A stretch of 64,000 bases of DNA from Deltaproteobacteria bacterium (lineage in GTDB: Bacteria > Myxococcota_A > Polyangia > Haliangiales > Haliangiaceae), in contig JAHDIH010000006.1 in the NCBI GenBank assembly GCA_020630875.1, positions 202,502 through 266,501 on the forward strand, written 5' to 3'. How positions within the stretch are numbered: the stretch's first letter is position 1; every line of letters begins with the position of its first letter. Shown one piece after another: positions 49,058 through 59,247 of this stretch. A model generated the notes under the pieces. The model worked only from the letters and a program-made list of their open reading frames with translations. It was not told the DNA's origin and did not search any database. Made by a program: the position numbers and the translations under genes.

Positions 49058-50899
49058 TCACAGATCCAGTCGCATTGCGGTCGCGTCGGCGCACATCTCG
49101 GCTTGAAAGATATCCGACTCTCGAACCGCGGGGCTTGCGGTGGCTGCTTCTATTATTCTAAAGCCGTGTTTCTCTGCGAAGTAATCTTTAGCTGTTTGCG
49201 TTACCAGATAGAGTTGTTTAACTCCGCGGTGCTTGGCTTCTGCAATAATGGTATCTGCGAGTAACCATCCGTAGCCAACCCCCCTAGCAGACTTCTTTAC
49301 CGCAAGCGATCTTAGAATCGCGTCTTCGCCAAATACTTCAAGACCTACGCACCCGACAAACCCTGTTTCGTTTCTTAGTACTAAAAAACGATCTGCTGAC
49401 TCAGTAGATACGCCAATAGTGAGAAGATCCAAATCCGATAGGATTTTTTTAATGGGGGGAATGTCGCGAATCCTTGCCGGCATCACGGCATCGCCCAAAG
49501 CGTAGAGGAGTTTTTCGTGCAAACCATCGAAGGCCCCAGAGCTCATGATTGCGACTACGTCGCCAGGAACCACTTGGTCTACCAAGTACTCTACTATGTC
49601 TTCAGTCTCCGTGAAGTGTTGAGCTTTCGTACCGCGCTGATGGATGTCCGTCGCAAGTTTGTTGGGATCCAATCGTTCTTCTTCCGGAATTTTATCCGGA
49701 GCGTGAAGCTTACCTACGATTGCCACGTCGGCGTGTGCTAGGGCTTCTCCAAATGCATCTTGAAAGACGTTACGTCGTGAGGTCGCGGATCTGGGTTCAA
49801 ACGCTACGACAATCCGGCGCCTCGAGAAACGATTGCGTAGGGCTCCAATCGTTTCTCTGATCGCCGTGGGATGATGTGCGTAATCGTCAAGAACGTAAAC
49901 ACCTTGAGCGATTCCCCTAATTTCTTGTCGCCGGCGGATGCCGGCGAAAGTAGAGACGCCAGTTTTTATTTGCTTTGGCGTTAGCCCGCGTGACGCGCAA
50001 ACTGCAATGGCCGCAAGCATGTTTTGAATGTTATGATTCCCAACCATCAAGGTTTCGAATTGTTCGAAAAATTGACCGTTTCTGTGCGCGCTAAAAGAGC
50101 ATCGACCATTTTTTAGCTGGGTGATTTCTTTGGCGACCCAGGTGGCGTCGCTTGTTTCGTCGTCTTCTACAATTGCGTAAGACTCAACTGTGCATCCCGC
50201 ATGAGAGCCTGCCAGTTCCATGGCTGCCGATGCAGCGTGAGATACGACTAACAGGCCTGTTTGCGGTATTAGTTCAATGAACTTTCTAAAGGTAGCTTGG
50301 ATGTCTTCGAAAGAATCAAAGATGTCAGCGTGGTCGAACTCTAAAGAGGTCATGACCGCGGTGTTGGGGCTGTAGTGAAGAAACTTGGAGCCCTTATCAA
50401 AAAAGGCACTGTCGTACTCGTCCCCCTCAACAACGAAGGTTTCGCCATTCCCTAAACCAAAGCCATGACTCATTCCAAGCGGAATCCCACCGATAAACCA
50501 TCCCGGATCGGTTTCAGCGTGTCGCAGAATATGAGTAATCATGGACGTGGTGGTGGTTTTTCCATGGGTGCCAGTAACCACAATAGAGTGAGAACCAGCA
50601 AGAAACTGTTTGCCCAATGTATCTGGCAAAGAGTGTAACTCAATGTTTTTCTCTTGCGCTGCTACGACTTCAATATGATTTTTGCTGCATGTATTTCCAA
50701 CAATCACCACGTCGGGCCCCCAATTAAGGTTGGCCGGATGGTAGCCGTCGAAAACTTCTATCTCGAGTGCAAATAGTTGCTCAGACATGGGGGGATAAAC
50801 CCCTGAATCTGATCCACGCACATCGTGTCCTTTGCGCTTGAGCATACCCGCTAGGGCACCCATGCCTGTTCCGCATATTCCGATAAGGTGGTACTTCAC
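49058..50899 (-). CDS. mpl: Mpl cell-wall recycling ligase fused to a C-terminal GNAT (ArsN2-like) domain
   Basis: A 613-residue two-domain protein. Residues 1-469 are Mpl, which ligates L-Ala-gamma-D-Glu-meso-DAP to UDP-MurNAc in murein recycling: IGICGTGMGALAG, VVTGTHGKTTTTSM (P-loop), VVEGDEYDSAFFDKGSK, VLDDYAHHPTAI and SSGAFDGLHEKL. Residues 470-613 are a GNAT domain: VGCVGLEVFGEDAILRSLAV, RGVGYGWLLADTI, LYLVTQTAKDYFAEKHGF and AEMCADATAM, close in pattern to ArsN2. Mpl alone is about 450-460 residues; the extension makes a fusion I do not know from elsewhere. The joint lies after the Mpl end without a stop. First gene of a five-gene operon. Confidence 0.88.
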   Translation of the reverse strand: MKYHLIGICGTGMGALAGMLKRKGHDVRGSDSGVYPPMSEQLFALEIEVFDGYHPANLNWGPDVVIVGNTCSKNHIEVVAAQEKNIELHSLPDTLGKQFLAGSHSIVVTGTHGKTTTTSMITHILRHAETDPGWFIGGIPLGMSHGFGLGNGETFVVEGDEYDSAFFDKGSKFLHYSPNTAVMTSLEFDHADIFDSFEDIQATFRKFIELIPQTGLLVVSHAASAAMELAGSHAGCTVESYAIVEDDETSDATWVAKEITQLKNGRCSFSAHRNGQFFEQFETLMVGNHNIQNMLAAIAVCASRGLTPKQIKTGVSTFAGIRRRQEIRGIAQGVYVLDDYAHHPTAIRETIGALRNRFSRRRIVVAFEPRSATSRRNVFQDAFGEALAHADVAIVGKLHAPDKIPEEERLDPNKLATDIHQRGTKAQHFTETEDIVEYLVDQVVPGDVVAIMSSGAFDGLHEKLLYALGDAVMPARIRDIPPIKKILSDLDLLTIGVSTESADRFLVLRNETGFVGCVGLEVFGEDAILRSLAVKKSARGVGYGWLLADTIIAEAKHRGVKQLYLVTQTAKDYFAEKHGFRIIEAATASPAVRESDIFQAEMCADATAMRLDL

Positions 50900-51084
50900 G
50901 ACGGGCCGAACCTAAACCCATGCTCAAACGTCGTCAAACCCCCGACGCATGTTTACGCTTTGTGACAAGTATTGCCATTCACTGGTTTCGGTCGATGGCG
51001 ATCGGGGAAGTTCTTAGTTGTTCCGGTGACATAGCTTGGCCGAAGAGGCAGTAAATGTCATGGGGATGCGGTATCTGAACACTT

Positions 51085-54000
51085 GTGCTCTACATTAACT
51101 ATAGCAACCGATGGCAGAACTTGGCCAAGTTGCTCATCAACAATGCGCATGGCGTTGCTGATGTAGAACGTCCTTTGAATGTTTTGGTGAACGACCGGCG
51201 TGAGAAGGGACAACTGCAGCGATTGTGGGCCAAGGAGAAAGGGATCTGCATGGGGATTGCATTTATGCCATTTATGCAGTGGCTTGAAGAAACTACCCCA
51301 TGGCCTCGTAGCCAAGATGTAAGTGAGCGGCTTCTTGATGGAATGTTGCAAGGGACGTTGCCGGTCCCGGAGGTGATGAATTACCTCGGTGACCGCGACG
51401 GAATTATTTCTCAAAGGAAAATGGTCAAGTTGTCCTCTCAGCTTTCCATGGTGTTTGATGGCTACACTCGGTTCAGACCTCACTGGTTTAAGCGGGGAGT
51501 GCTTGATGAAAAATTTTTAGGTGGGGTTGCTTGGCAATCTGAGGCATGGAAAGCGGTTGGCTCTAAAATCACGCCACGTGTAAACAACGAACCTTTGCAT
51601 ATTTTTAACCGACCGTTCTGGCCTCTTCATGACGTCGTTTTAATTTCGAACTTAGCAAAGTCTGTAGACGTTCATGTTTATCAGTTCAACCCGTGTCAGG
51701 AGTATTGGGAAGATGGCTCGGTAGAAGGAGTCCTTGAGAAGCTTGGAAAACGAGTTGCAGTGTCGGTGCGAATGTTAAGCACCTCTGCGAGTTATTCGTT
51801 TGCGTCTGACTTCGCGAAGGCACGAGCCTCAGTCCTAGGCGCGTTGCAAAATGAAGTAACGATGGCGTTAAAGCCTGAGGCTGTAGGAAAAGAAGATGAC
51901 TCGCTTCAGACGTGGAGCGTACCGAGTGTCCGTCGAGAACTTGAGGTGGTAGCGGATGCTATCTGGACGAAACTTACGACGGACGCCACGCTTTCATTCT
52001 CTGACTTTGCAATTAGTTATCCGCGTCACAGTGGGTACTCCAGTTTAATTCGGGAAGTGTTTGCGGCAAGGCATCACATTCCTATTGCGTTACAATCGCT
52101 GAGTAATGATTTTGGTCCTGATGAAGTGCCGGCATTATTTTTTAAAATGGTCAAACTTCCGCTCGGAAGATTCGAGCGGCCTGATGTCCTCGCGATTGTT
52201 ACGCATAGATTAGTTACAGCGGCGCTCGATGATGCAGATCCTGCGCTTTGGGCTCAGTGGACCAACGACTTGGGAATATTTCATGGAGTTGATTACCGTG
52301 ATCACAAAGGTACCTATATTGATGGCGACAATTACAATTGGCAACAAGGACTACGCCGATTAGCGTTGGGAGCCTTTATGGCAACCCCCACTCACGCCAA
52401 TGGAGAAGTCGCAATTGGCAATCATCGTTACGCTCCCAAAGAGGTTCCGACTTCTGACTTAGCTGCTGCTGGTGCTTTTGTAGAGTTGGTAGCGCCGTTT
52501 TTGGCGGAGTGTCGAAACCTCAAAGAGCAAAAGAGAACAAGGGGGCAGTGGCACGACTTTTTCGGTCGATGGATTAGTACCTACATTCACCCAAGGAGTG
52601 AGCAAGACGACCAGGGCGTTGAGCAACTTCGGGAAGCACTGCAGATACTTCAGTCCGATTCTCAGGTGCCTGTTCCTTATGCCGTTGTTGCAGAACTCAT
52701 TACTCGATCTTTGGCTGGTCTGCGCATGAACTTTGGTGGTGGCGGAAACCGGGTCACCGTGGGAGCCATTCATCCTACGCAAATTGGACAAACGAAAGTT
52801 CACTTTGTACTCGGTCTAAGCCAAACTAATTTTCCTAGTAAGAGCGAGCTGTCAGCACTTGATGCAAGAGGTACCTCTCCCGAACCCAACGATATTTCGC
52901 CTCAAGATATCGACAACGCAGGTTTACTTTCTATCATTTGCCAAACGGAAACGCAGCTGGTGCTTTCGCACGTCAGTAGGCATCCGGAAACCGGTGATGA
53001 GATTTATCCGGCGTCTATTTTAGTTGAGTTGGAGAAACGCCCCGGAGTAATTAAGCGGAAATTTTCCCTTCGAGGGTATCAAGAAGAAAACTATCCGTTT
53101 TTGTGCTCTAGCAGACAAACTTTGGATGCTCACCTTGCATGGAGGGGAGAGTCCGTTCCGGTAGTGCGGAAAATTACACCGAGCGAGAAAGTTAGAAGAG
53201 AATCTCAAACGGATATTCCCATTTACGCCCTACGGCGATTTTTGGAAAGTCCGTTGCAAGGATGGGCCAGCTTTTCTTTGGGGTTGCCCGAAGCCGAGCT
53301 TCAGAGTTATTTGGAATTAAGGGATGAGGAGTTTGAGCTTTCAGGTAGCTATTTATTGACGCGGAATGTAGTGACGACTCATCTGTGTTCTCCAGAGCTT
53401 TCCCTTGAGGCCTTACATGATGATGCTTTGTTAGCTTTGGCAAGAGCCGGCAAAGCTCCTAATGGGGTGCTGCTAGAGATGGAACGCAAGAAACATAGAA
53501 GAGTGATGAACGCGTGGATGTCGGCTTTGGGGGAGATTGGTCAAGCGTCCATCACCCATCTTGGTCGTCCGTCTCTATCGGTTCAAGGAAATACATTAAA
53601 GCCACTGCTACTAACAAAAGAATCGCGGCAAGCCTCCATTTCTGGCAGCTTGTATCCATTTACTGAGAAAACCGGGGCGATTATTTTGTCGCCACTTTCT
53701 ATTGAGCGAAGAATGAACGTAGCAAGAGTGCGAGGGTTTCTTGATGCCATGATTCGAACGGTCACCAGCACTGAAAAAGTGGAACTTTTCTCAGTAGTTT
53801 CACCCGGGGGACTCCGCAAGTACCGAGTGGATGCAGTCAGTCGTGAGCAGGCCTTGGAATACCTGAACCATATCGCATTTGCGTTAGTAGAGGACGCTCA
53901 TGAGTATTTGATGCCAGCTGATGAAACCATGCGTTTTTTGGAGAAGCCAGGAAAGCAATCACTCAGAGGTGCGCTTGAGTCCGCGGTGTCTGGCGGAAAA

Positions 54001-54117
54001 GGGGTCGGAAGTCAGTATGGCCCGGTTCATCAATGGCGCAACTTCCCGGTAGCAGTCGATACTTTGATTGCGGAAAAGCGATTCGGGGATGTATTGAAGT
54101 TTACGGAGGCGTTGTGA
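51085..54117 (+). CDS. recC: Exodeoxyribonuclease V subunit gamma (RecC)
   Basis: A 1010-residue RecC-type inactivated-helicase subunit: LYINYSNRWQNLAKLLINN, ICMGIAFMPFMQWLEE, QTWSVPSVRRELEVVADAI, RVTVGAIHPTQIGQTKVHFV and LGLSQTNFPSKSEL. RecC recognises Chi and splits the DNA duplex within RecBCD. Start is GTG at the very edge of the family sequence; it is about 110 residues shorter than E. coli RecC (1122). It overlaps recB by four bases. Confidence 0.93.
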   Translation: MLYINYSNRWQNLAKLLINNAHGVADVERPLNVLVNDRREKGQLQRLWAKEKGICMGIAFMPFMQWLEETTPWPRSQDVSERLLDGMLQGTLPVPEVMNYLGDRDGIISQRKMVKLSSQLSMVFDGYTRFRPHWFKRGVLDEKFLGGVAWQSEAWKAVGSKITPRVNNEPLHIFNRPFWPLHDVVLISNLAKSVDVHVYQFNPCQEYWEDGSVEGVLEKLGKRVAVSVRMLSTSASYSFASDFAKARASVLGALQNEVTMALKPEAVGKEDDSLQTWSVPSVRRELEVVADAIWTKLTTDATLSFSDFAISYPRHSGYSSLIREVFAARHHIPIALQSLSNDFGPDEVPALFFKMVKLPLGRFERPDVLAIVTHRLVTAALDDADPALWAQWTNDLGIFHGVDYRDHKGTYIDGDNYNWQQGLRRLALGAFMATPTHANGEVAIGNHRYAPKEVPTSDLAAAGAFVELVAPFLAECRNLKEQKRTRGQWHDFFGRWISTYIHPRSEQDDQGVEQLREALQILQSDSQVPVPYAVVAELITRSLAGLRMNFGGGGNRVTVGAIHPTQIGQTKVHFVLGLSQTNFPSKSELSALDARGTSPEPNDISPQDIDNAGLLSIICQTETQLVLSHVSRHPETGDEIYPASILVELEKRPGVIKRKFSLRGYQEENYPFLCSSRQTLDAHLAWRGESVPVVRKITPSEKVRRESQTDIPIYALRRFLESPLQGWASFSLGLPEAELQSYLELRDEEFELSGSYLLTRNVVTTHLCSPELSLEALHDDALLALARAGKAPNGVLLEMERKKHRRVMNAWMSALGEIGQASITHLGRPSLSVQGNTLKPLLLTKESRQASISGSLYPFTEKTGAIILSPLSIERRMNVARVRGFLDAMIRTVTSTEKVELFSVVSPGGLRKYRVDAVSREQALEYLNHIAFALVEDAHEYLMPADETMRFLEKPGKQSLRGALESAVSGGKGVGSQYGPVHQWRNFPVAVDTLIAEKRFGDVLKFTEAL

Positions 54118-57100
54118 AACCAGAAGTGCTCAATATTCTCGACTATGAAAAGCATAACGTGGTGGAGGCCTCTGCTGGCACAGGGAAAACCTATCTCATT
54201 GAGCATGCCGTTGCCGAGCTGATCATAACCAAAGAGTTGACGATTGATGATATTCTCTTGGTGACCTTTACTGAAAAGGCGGCTGCAGAACTTCGGGATC
54301 GAATACGTAACATCCTAGCGCGCCTTTGCGAGGATAAAGAGACTGTGATTGCTTGGGGAGGCGATGCGGCAAGTCTCTCGAGATTGCGAGACTCTAGTGC
54401 TCGCGTCTTGCAAGCACCAATTTATACGATACATGGTTTTTGTTTACGGATATTGCGAGACTTTGCATTCGTTAGCGGAAGAGAGTTTGAGGAAGAGCAA
54501 GCGGAAAGAGCCACAGTCTTCGATGTAGTATTTAGCAAAGTAGTGCGAGAGCATTTGGCCGTCGATCCTAAGTACGTACCTTTTTTGCGCGCATGGAGAG
54601 CCCATCGATCGACTTCTATGTTGCGCGACCAGATGTTTTCCGCCATTCGCACCAAAGGGGAGATTCGGCCAGCGTACCGGCCGGAAAATGATCGGCGCCT
54701 GCTTTTACTAGCAGACTCTGCAACTTTAAAAGTACAAATGCCATTTTTGAAGCAAGCGATAGCGAGTTCAAGCGTTCATGGCAGCAGTCGCGCAAAGGTA
54801 AAGCGGCTTACAGAGCAATTTTTGAGTTTAATGAGAGAGTTGCGAGAAAGTGCGGATGTTCCCGCGTTTTTTGGATCACTTGAGAGTGAGTACAAGGGAA
54901 TGCTTGACTATTTAGATGAAAAGTTGGGGGCAGCTACGGGGTTAGGAGAACAGCTGCAGGGCGTAACTGAAATTGTCAGAGAAGTTAAGTCTCTTGTCGT
55001 GCCACTCACAGCAGCATGCCTGTCTTTTTTCGTTCCGATACTCGAGCAAGAAATGAAAGACTACAAGCGGGAGCAAGGAGTTCTTGACTTTCAGGATATG
55101 TTAGAGCTTCTCGCTGAGGCGATCGACGGCGAGAATGGCAAGCAGCTAAAAGATGAAGTCGGTGGTCGTTACCAATTTGTCTTTGTCGATGAGTTTCAGG
55201 ATACCGATGAGCTTCAGTGGTCTATTTTTCAGAATCTTTTTGCTACTGAGAAAAATAAGTTGATTCTTGTAGGAGATCCTAAGCAAGCGATTTATGGGTT
55301 CCGCGGTGCGGATTTACAAACCTACTTTTCTGCGAAAAAATCGATCGTTAGCAATGGTGGAAATCTCGCCAGCTTGACAGGTAACTATCGAAGTACACCA
55401 GGGGTTGTCGACGGAATAAACTTACTTCTAAGTGAAGTCTTTGGCTCATTTTTTACCGGGAAAGTCCGATACGATAAACCCACGGTTAGTTGCTCTGACA
55501 GGCAATTACTGTTACGCGGCCAGCCTTGCGTACCCATTGTGGTGTTAGCGCCTACGCCCGCTGCAGGGACAAAACTTTATGCTTCTGATATTTCCAAGCA
55601 ATTGCATCATTCTATTGCCGAAGAATGTAAAAAACTACTTGATACAAATGATTGGGATTTTAAGGATGGAAATCATCAGCGGGCACTTACCGCTTCGGAT
55701 ATTTTCATTCTCACGCGAACGACGTTGGAGAGTAATCAAATTGCTGAAGTTTTGGCACAAAATGGAATTCCTCACAGTGTTTATAAACAAGAAGGACTTT
55801 TTCAAACAATAGAAGCACGTGAGATACTCGACGTACTAGAGGCCATTAGATCGCCGGAAGACGTAGGACGTCGCGCAAGGGCGATGCGAACTAGATTTTT
55901 GGGAGTGAGCCTGGCAGAGCTAAAAAACTACAAAGGTCACTCCGATATCATCATTGATGATTGGTGCTTGGCCTCTGCGGAGCTTCCAGGGCTGTTTGCA
56001 AGGATACTCACCGACACCAACCTTACCGTGAGGTTGGCCTCAATAGCAGGCGGCGAAAGACTGCTAACCAACTACCAGCATGTTTTCGAGGTTCTTCTTT
56101 CAGAAGCCGACCGCGAAGGGTATGGACTTTCTGGCGTGGTGTCTTTTTTGAGAAAGATGATTCGAGATCCCCATAAAATGAGGTCGCAAAACATCAAGCG
56201 ACTGGATGTCGACCGAGAGTCCATTTCAATTATGACAATGCATGCCGCTAAAGGACTAGAGGCTGCCGTTGTCTTTTTGTGTGGAGGACTTGGTGGAGGA
56301 ATGCGTTTTTCGCAGAGGACGTATCATGAAGGGAACGTTCGTTGTTTGGAGGTTGGTCCCCCCCGCGCCTCCACTAAGGCGCAAGTAGAAGCGGAAGCGG
56401 TTCAGGAAGATCAACGTCTTCTTTACGTAGCGATGACACGAGCAATTGGTAGGTTGTACCTTCCGTTTGTTGATCCTGCATTTGCCCGTTCACGCGGTGG
56501 AGCCTACACTCCGGTGAACGATCGGTTGAACGGTATCGTTTCCGGATTGCAGCGAAACGATGCGCTTGCGAAGAAGTATTTTTCATTAAGAAAGTTAGAC
56601 GCAAAACGTAGCAACTTGAGGATGGTGTCTGCTCAATCCGCTCGCAACCCATGCGATTTGAGCCCCCTTGAGCAGTCGCAGGTCGATAGTATTTTAATGA
56701 GGCATAACGCCGCGCGAGTTCACTCGTACTCGAGTTTAAAAGGCTCAGAGAGCATCAAGTTGTCTGATGATGTGGTTGCTTTAGATGATGTGGGGGGCGC
56801 AAAACTCGGGGTTTTCGTTCATGAAGTTTTGGAGCGTCTTACGCAGGGAGGCGCCACCGATGACGTCGCGTGGCTTTCTCAGGTTGCATCTTCTGACTTT
56901 TTAAAGCGATCGGTTGCGAGGTTGGGACTTTCGCCTCGTGAAGTGGAGCGAGCGCTAGAGCTGGTAAATGCTACCTGGACGGTGCCATTACTGATCGGCG
57001 ACAAACTTGTTGGTTCCCTGTCGGAGATGAAGATCTTAGCTAGAGAGAGTGAGTTTTTTTATACCGCGGGAGAAGAAACCATCAGAGGGATTATCGATAT

Positions 57101-57395
57101 GCTCGTAGAATGCGACGATAAGATCTTCGTTGTAGACTACAAAACCGACAGACTCATTGACTATACCGATGAAAGGGTACGAGTCCATACGGAGATGCAC
57201 TATGGCGTTCAGGCTGCTCTATACGGCGAAGCCGTTGGGCGAATGTATTCGAAGGCTCAATTGGGGGGAGCAATCTATCTCTATTGTCGAGGGATGGACC
57301 GTCAGATTCCAGGACAAGGCGTTTCAGTAGTCTCTGTTGACCAAGCCAGAATCATGGCGCAACAAGCCGGCGTGGAAAGGATGCTTCGTGAGTGA
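54114..57395 (+). CDS. recB: Exodeoxyribonuclease V subunit beta (RecB)
   Basis: A 1093-residue helicase-nuclease: Walker A VVEASAGTGKTYL (about 17-28), FVDEFQDTDELQW, LVGDPKQAIYGFRGAD, LTGNYRSTPGVVDG, TMHAAKGLEAAVVFL, and LLYVAMTRAIGR. The C-terminal RecB nuclease has GIIDMLVECDDKIFVVDYKTD with the catalytic Asp-x-Lys. The frame extends 27 residues upstream inside recC, but the GTG preceded by GGAGG (4-base spacing), overlapping the recC stop, is the right start. The recC-recB-recD order is compact and without recombination genes between. Confidence 0.95.
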   Translation: MKPEVLNILDYEKHNVVEASAGTGKTYLIEHAVAELIITKELTIDDILLVTFTEKAAAELRDRIRNILARLCEDKETVIAWGGDAASLSRLRDSSARVLQAPIYTIHGFCLRILRDFAFVSGREFEEEQAERATVFDVVFSKVVREHLAVDPKYVPFLRAWRAHRSTSMLRDQMFSAIRTKGEIRPAYRPENDRRLLLLADSATLKVQMPFLKQAIASSSVHGSSRAKVKRLTEQFLSLMRELRESADVPAFFGSLESEYKGMLDYLDEKLGAATGLGEQLQGVTEIVREVKSLVVPLTAACLSFFVPILEQEMKDYKREQGVLDFQDMLELLAEAIDGENGKQLKDEVGGRYQFVFVDEFQDTDELQWSIFQNLFATEKNKLILVGDPKQAIYGFRGADLQTYFSAKKSIVSNGGNLASLTGNYRSTPGVVDGINLLLSEVFGSFFTGKVRYDKPTVSCSDRQLLLRGQPCVPIVVLAPTPAAGTKLYASDISKQLHHSIAEECKKLLDTNDWDFKDGNHQRALTASDIFILTRTTLESNQIAEVLAQNGIPHSVYKQEGLFQTIEAREILDVLEAIRSPEDVGRRARAMRTRFLGVSLAELKNYKGHSDIIIDDWCLASAELPGLFARILTDTNLTVRLASIAGGERLLTNYQHVFEVLLSEADREGYGLSGVVSFLRKMIRDPHKMRSQNIKRLDVDRESISIMTMHAAKGLEAAVVFLCGGLGGGMRFSQRTYHEGNVRCLEVGPPRASTKAQVEAEAVQEDQRLLYVAMTRAIGRLYLPFVDPAFARSRGGAYTPVNDRLNGIVSGLQRNDALAKKYFSLRKLDAKRSNLRMVSAQSARNPCDLSPLEQSQVDSILMRHNAARVHSYSSLKGSESIKLSDDVVALDDVGGAKLGVFVHEVLERLTQGGATDDVAWLSQVASSDFLKRSVARLGLSPREVERALELVNATWTVPLLIGDKLVGSLSEMKILARESEFFYTAGEETIRGIIDMLVECDDKIFVVDYKTDRLIDYTDERVRVHTEMHYGVQAALYGEAVGRMYSKAQLGGAIYLYCRGMDRQIPGQGVSVVSVDQARIMAQQAGVERMLRE

Positions 57396-59082
57396 GTTTG
57401 ATAGAGCTTGTCGCGTGGTTTTAGAAGGCAGCGCTGGCGGGTTGGCCATTGTAGAACAGCTTCTTTCTATGCAATGGACTTTGGGGGATGAGCAGAAAGC
57501 CGTGGCTCGGACCATATTTTCTCATGCGTTGGCCACAGCACATGAAGGTTCGACATGCTTCGATCCGTTAGGACCAGGAGTTACGGACAAATTGGTGCTT
57601 ATCTACAAAGAAGCCAACGTAAAGACGACTAGGAGAAAACTGAAAGAGAAAATTTCAAACCTCATTTCTGACCCTTCTTTTTCTACTTTGTTTGGTGATG
57701 ATGGCGACAGTCGTCCTCTTGTCAGAGTTGGTTCGAGATTGCACGTCCAAAGACTGTGGCTGAGAGAGAGACGAATTGCTGATTGGGTTCGCACTCAAAT
57801 TGCTCAACCTCAACTCGCTCTTGCTGACTTTGTGAATGGCAGCATTAGTGAGGAGCAGGCGCAAGCGGTTTCCATGGCAAGGACCACGCGTCTTGGTATC
57901 ATTACGGGAGGTCCAGGAACTGGAAAGACTACGGTTATCGCCGAGGTTGTGAAGGGGTGGATTTCTGATGGCGTTTCTCCTAGTGACATCTTGGTCGCGG
58001 CGCCAACGGGAAAGGCCGCAAACAGACTCGCTGAGTCGTTGAGACGACAGCAGATAAATGAATCGATAATTCCTACGACACTACACTCCTGCCTTGAGTA
58101 TTCCCCCACTCGAGGGTTTGGTCGCAACAGTCGCTTTCCCTTAGGGGCAAAACGGATGATTGTTGACGAGTCCTCCATGGTCGATCTGACTCTGATGGAA
58201 GGCCTCGTGGCGGCACTTCGGTCGGATTGCTTTGTACTTCTGGTGGGCGACGCCGAGCAATTACCTCCAGTGGATGCTGGAGCGCCATTTGCGGACTTAG
58301 TAAACCAGAGTATCGTTCCTAAAGTTTGCTTAACTAAGAACTTTCGAGTGGGCGCTTCTGAAGAAGCCGACCAGATAATTTCCATTGGAACCTCAATAAG
58401 GGACGGACAAAACCCTCGGCTTGCTACGTTTGAAAAGATTGCAGACGTGAGGGGGGTAGGATTTGTTGAGTTAGATGGCGAGGCCTCCGTGAATCGAATG
58501 CTTTTCGATTGGTGGAACTATTGTGACTATTCCTCTTGGATTCGTGCACTCGAAAATTCAGTAACAGCTGAAGACGAACGTTTGTTGTCAGTCTTATCTG
58601 CACTTGGAAATAATCAATTACTTACCGCAACAAGACAAGGCATCAGAGGTAGTCAGGAAGTCAACAAGCATTTGCTAACCAGTTTCGCTGGAAGGGTCAA
58701 ACCTGGAGTACCTATGCTAATTTGCCGGAACGATCGCAGGCTCGGCGTTGCCAACGGTGATGTAGGAGTCGTTTGCGATGACAATGGTGCGCTTAGGTTG
58801 GCGCTGCAGGGGAACGGTGGGGTCCGGCTTTTGCCCCTATCGCAACTGCGCGTGGAACCTGCTTACGCGCTCACGGTACACAAATCTCAAGGCTCGGAGT
58901 ATGACTTTTCCGCACTACTGTTACCAGAAAGAAAAAGTCGGGTACTGGACCGTTCGTTGATATACACGGCATTGACCCGCAGTAAAAAAAGAGCAGTGGT
59001 GATGGGGAATCAGAAAGTTTGGGCCATGGGAGTGAAGTCTTCCTTGACGCGAGAAACCGGTTTGGGCAGTCTTCTTTCATGA
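57388..59082 (+). CDS. recD: Exodeoxyribonuclease V subunit alpha (RecD)
   Basis: A 564-residue SF1B helicase, the 5'-3' motor of RecBCD: GIITGGPGTGKTTVIAEV (Walker A), DILVAAPTGKAANRLAES, RMIVDESSMVDLTLMEGL (Walker B), LLVGDAEQLPPVDAGAP, and AYALTVHKSQGSEYDF. The GTG overlapping the recB stop by eight bases and preceded by AAGGA is used; 17 more residues upstream belong to recB. Length is close to E. coli RecD (608). Confidence 0.95.
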   Translation: MSEFDRACRVVLEGSAGGLAIVEQLLSMQWTLGDEQKAVARTIFSHALATAHEGSTCFDPLGPGVTDKLVLIYKEANVKTTRRKLKEKISNLISDPSFSTLFGDDGDSRPLVRVGSRLHVQRLWLRERRIADWVRTQIAQPQLALADFVNGSISEEQAQAVSMARTTRLGIITGGPGTGKTTVIAEVVKGWISDGVSPSDILVAAPTGKAANRLAESLRRQQINESIIPTTLHSCLEYSPTRGFGRNSRFPLGAKRMIVDESSMVDLTLMEGLVAALRSDCFVLLVGDAEQLPPVDAGAPFADLVNQSIVPKVCLTKNFRVGASEEADQIISIGTSIRDGQNPRLATFEKIADVRGVGFVELDGEASVNRMLFDWWNYCDYSSWIRALENSVTAEDERLLSVLSALGNNQLLTATRQGIRGSQEVNKHLLTSFAGRVKPGVPMLICRNDRRLGVANGDVGVVCDDNGALRLALQGNGGVRLLPLSQLRVEPAYALTVHKSQGSEYDFSALLLPERKSRVLDRSLIYTALTRSKKRAVVMGNQKVWAMGVKSSLTRETGLGSLLS

Positions 59083-59231
59083 AAGGTTCCGAAACTTGCG
59101 ATCACGACGTGATTCTGAACGGGGTCTGTTACTTTTGCGAGCAAGAAATCACCGAGGTCGCGAAAACTGCTACAAGTAGGCTCGTTTCCATCAGGAAACG
59201 GGCAAATCCGCCCAAAGATCCCGACGAATAG
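59079..59231 (+). CDS. Zinc-finger mini-protein coupled to recD
   Basis: A 50-residue protein, ATG overlapping the recD stop (ATGA), with CDHDVILNGVCYFCEQE, i.e. C-x-H and C-x-x-C, a plausible zinc-binding pair, and a basic C-terminus (RLVSIRKRANPP). No signal peptide. Too small for an ordinary gene-finder call, but coupling to recD argues that it is translated. Function unknown. Confidence 0.55.
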   Translation: MKGSETCDHDVILNGVCYFCEQEITEVAKTATSRLVSIRKRANPPKDPDE

Positions 59232-59247
59232 GCTACAATAATGTGGG

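Noticed and set aside
50900..51084. Small gene or RNA between the mpl fusion and recC.
   Set aside because: Only a 22-residue frame exists and no stable hairpin; probably just the divergent promoter region.
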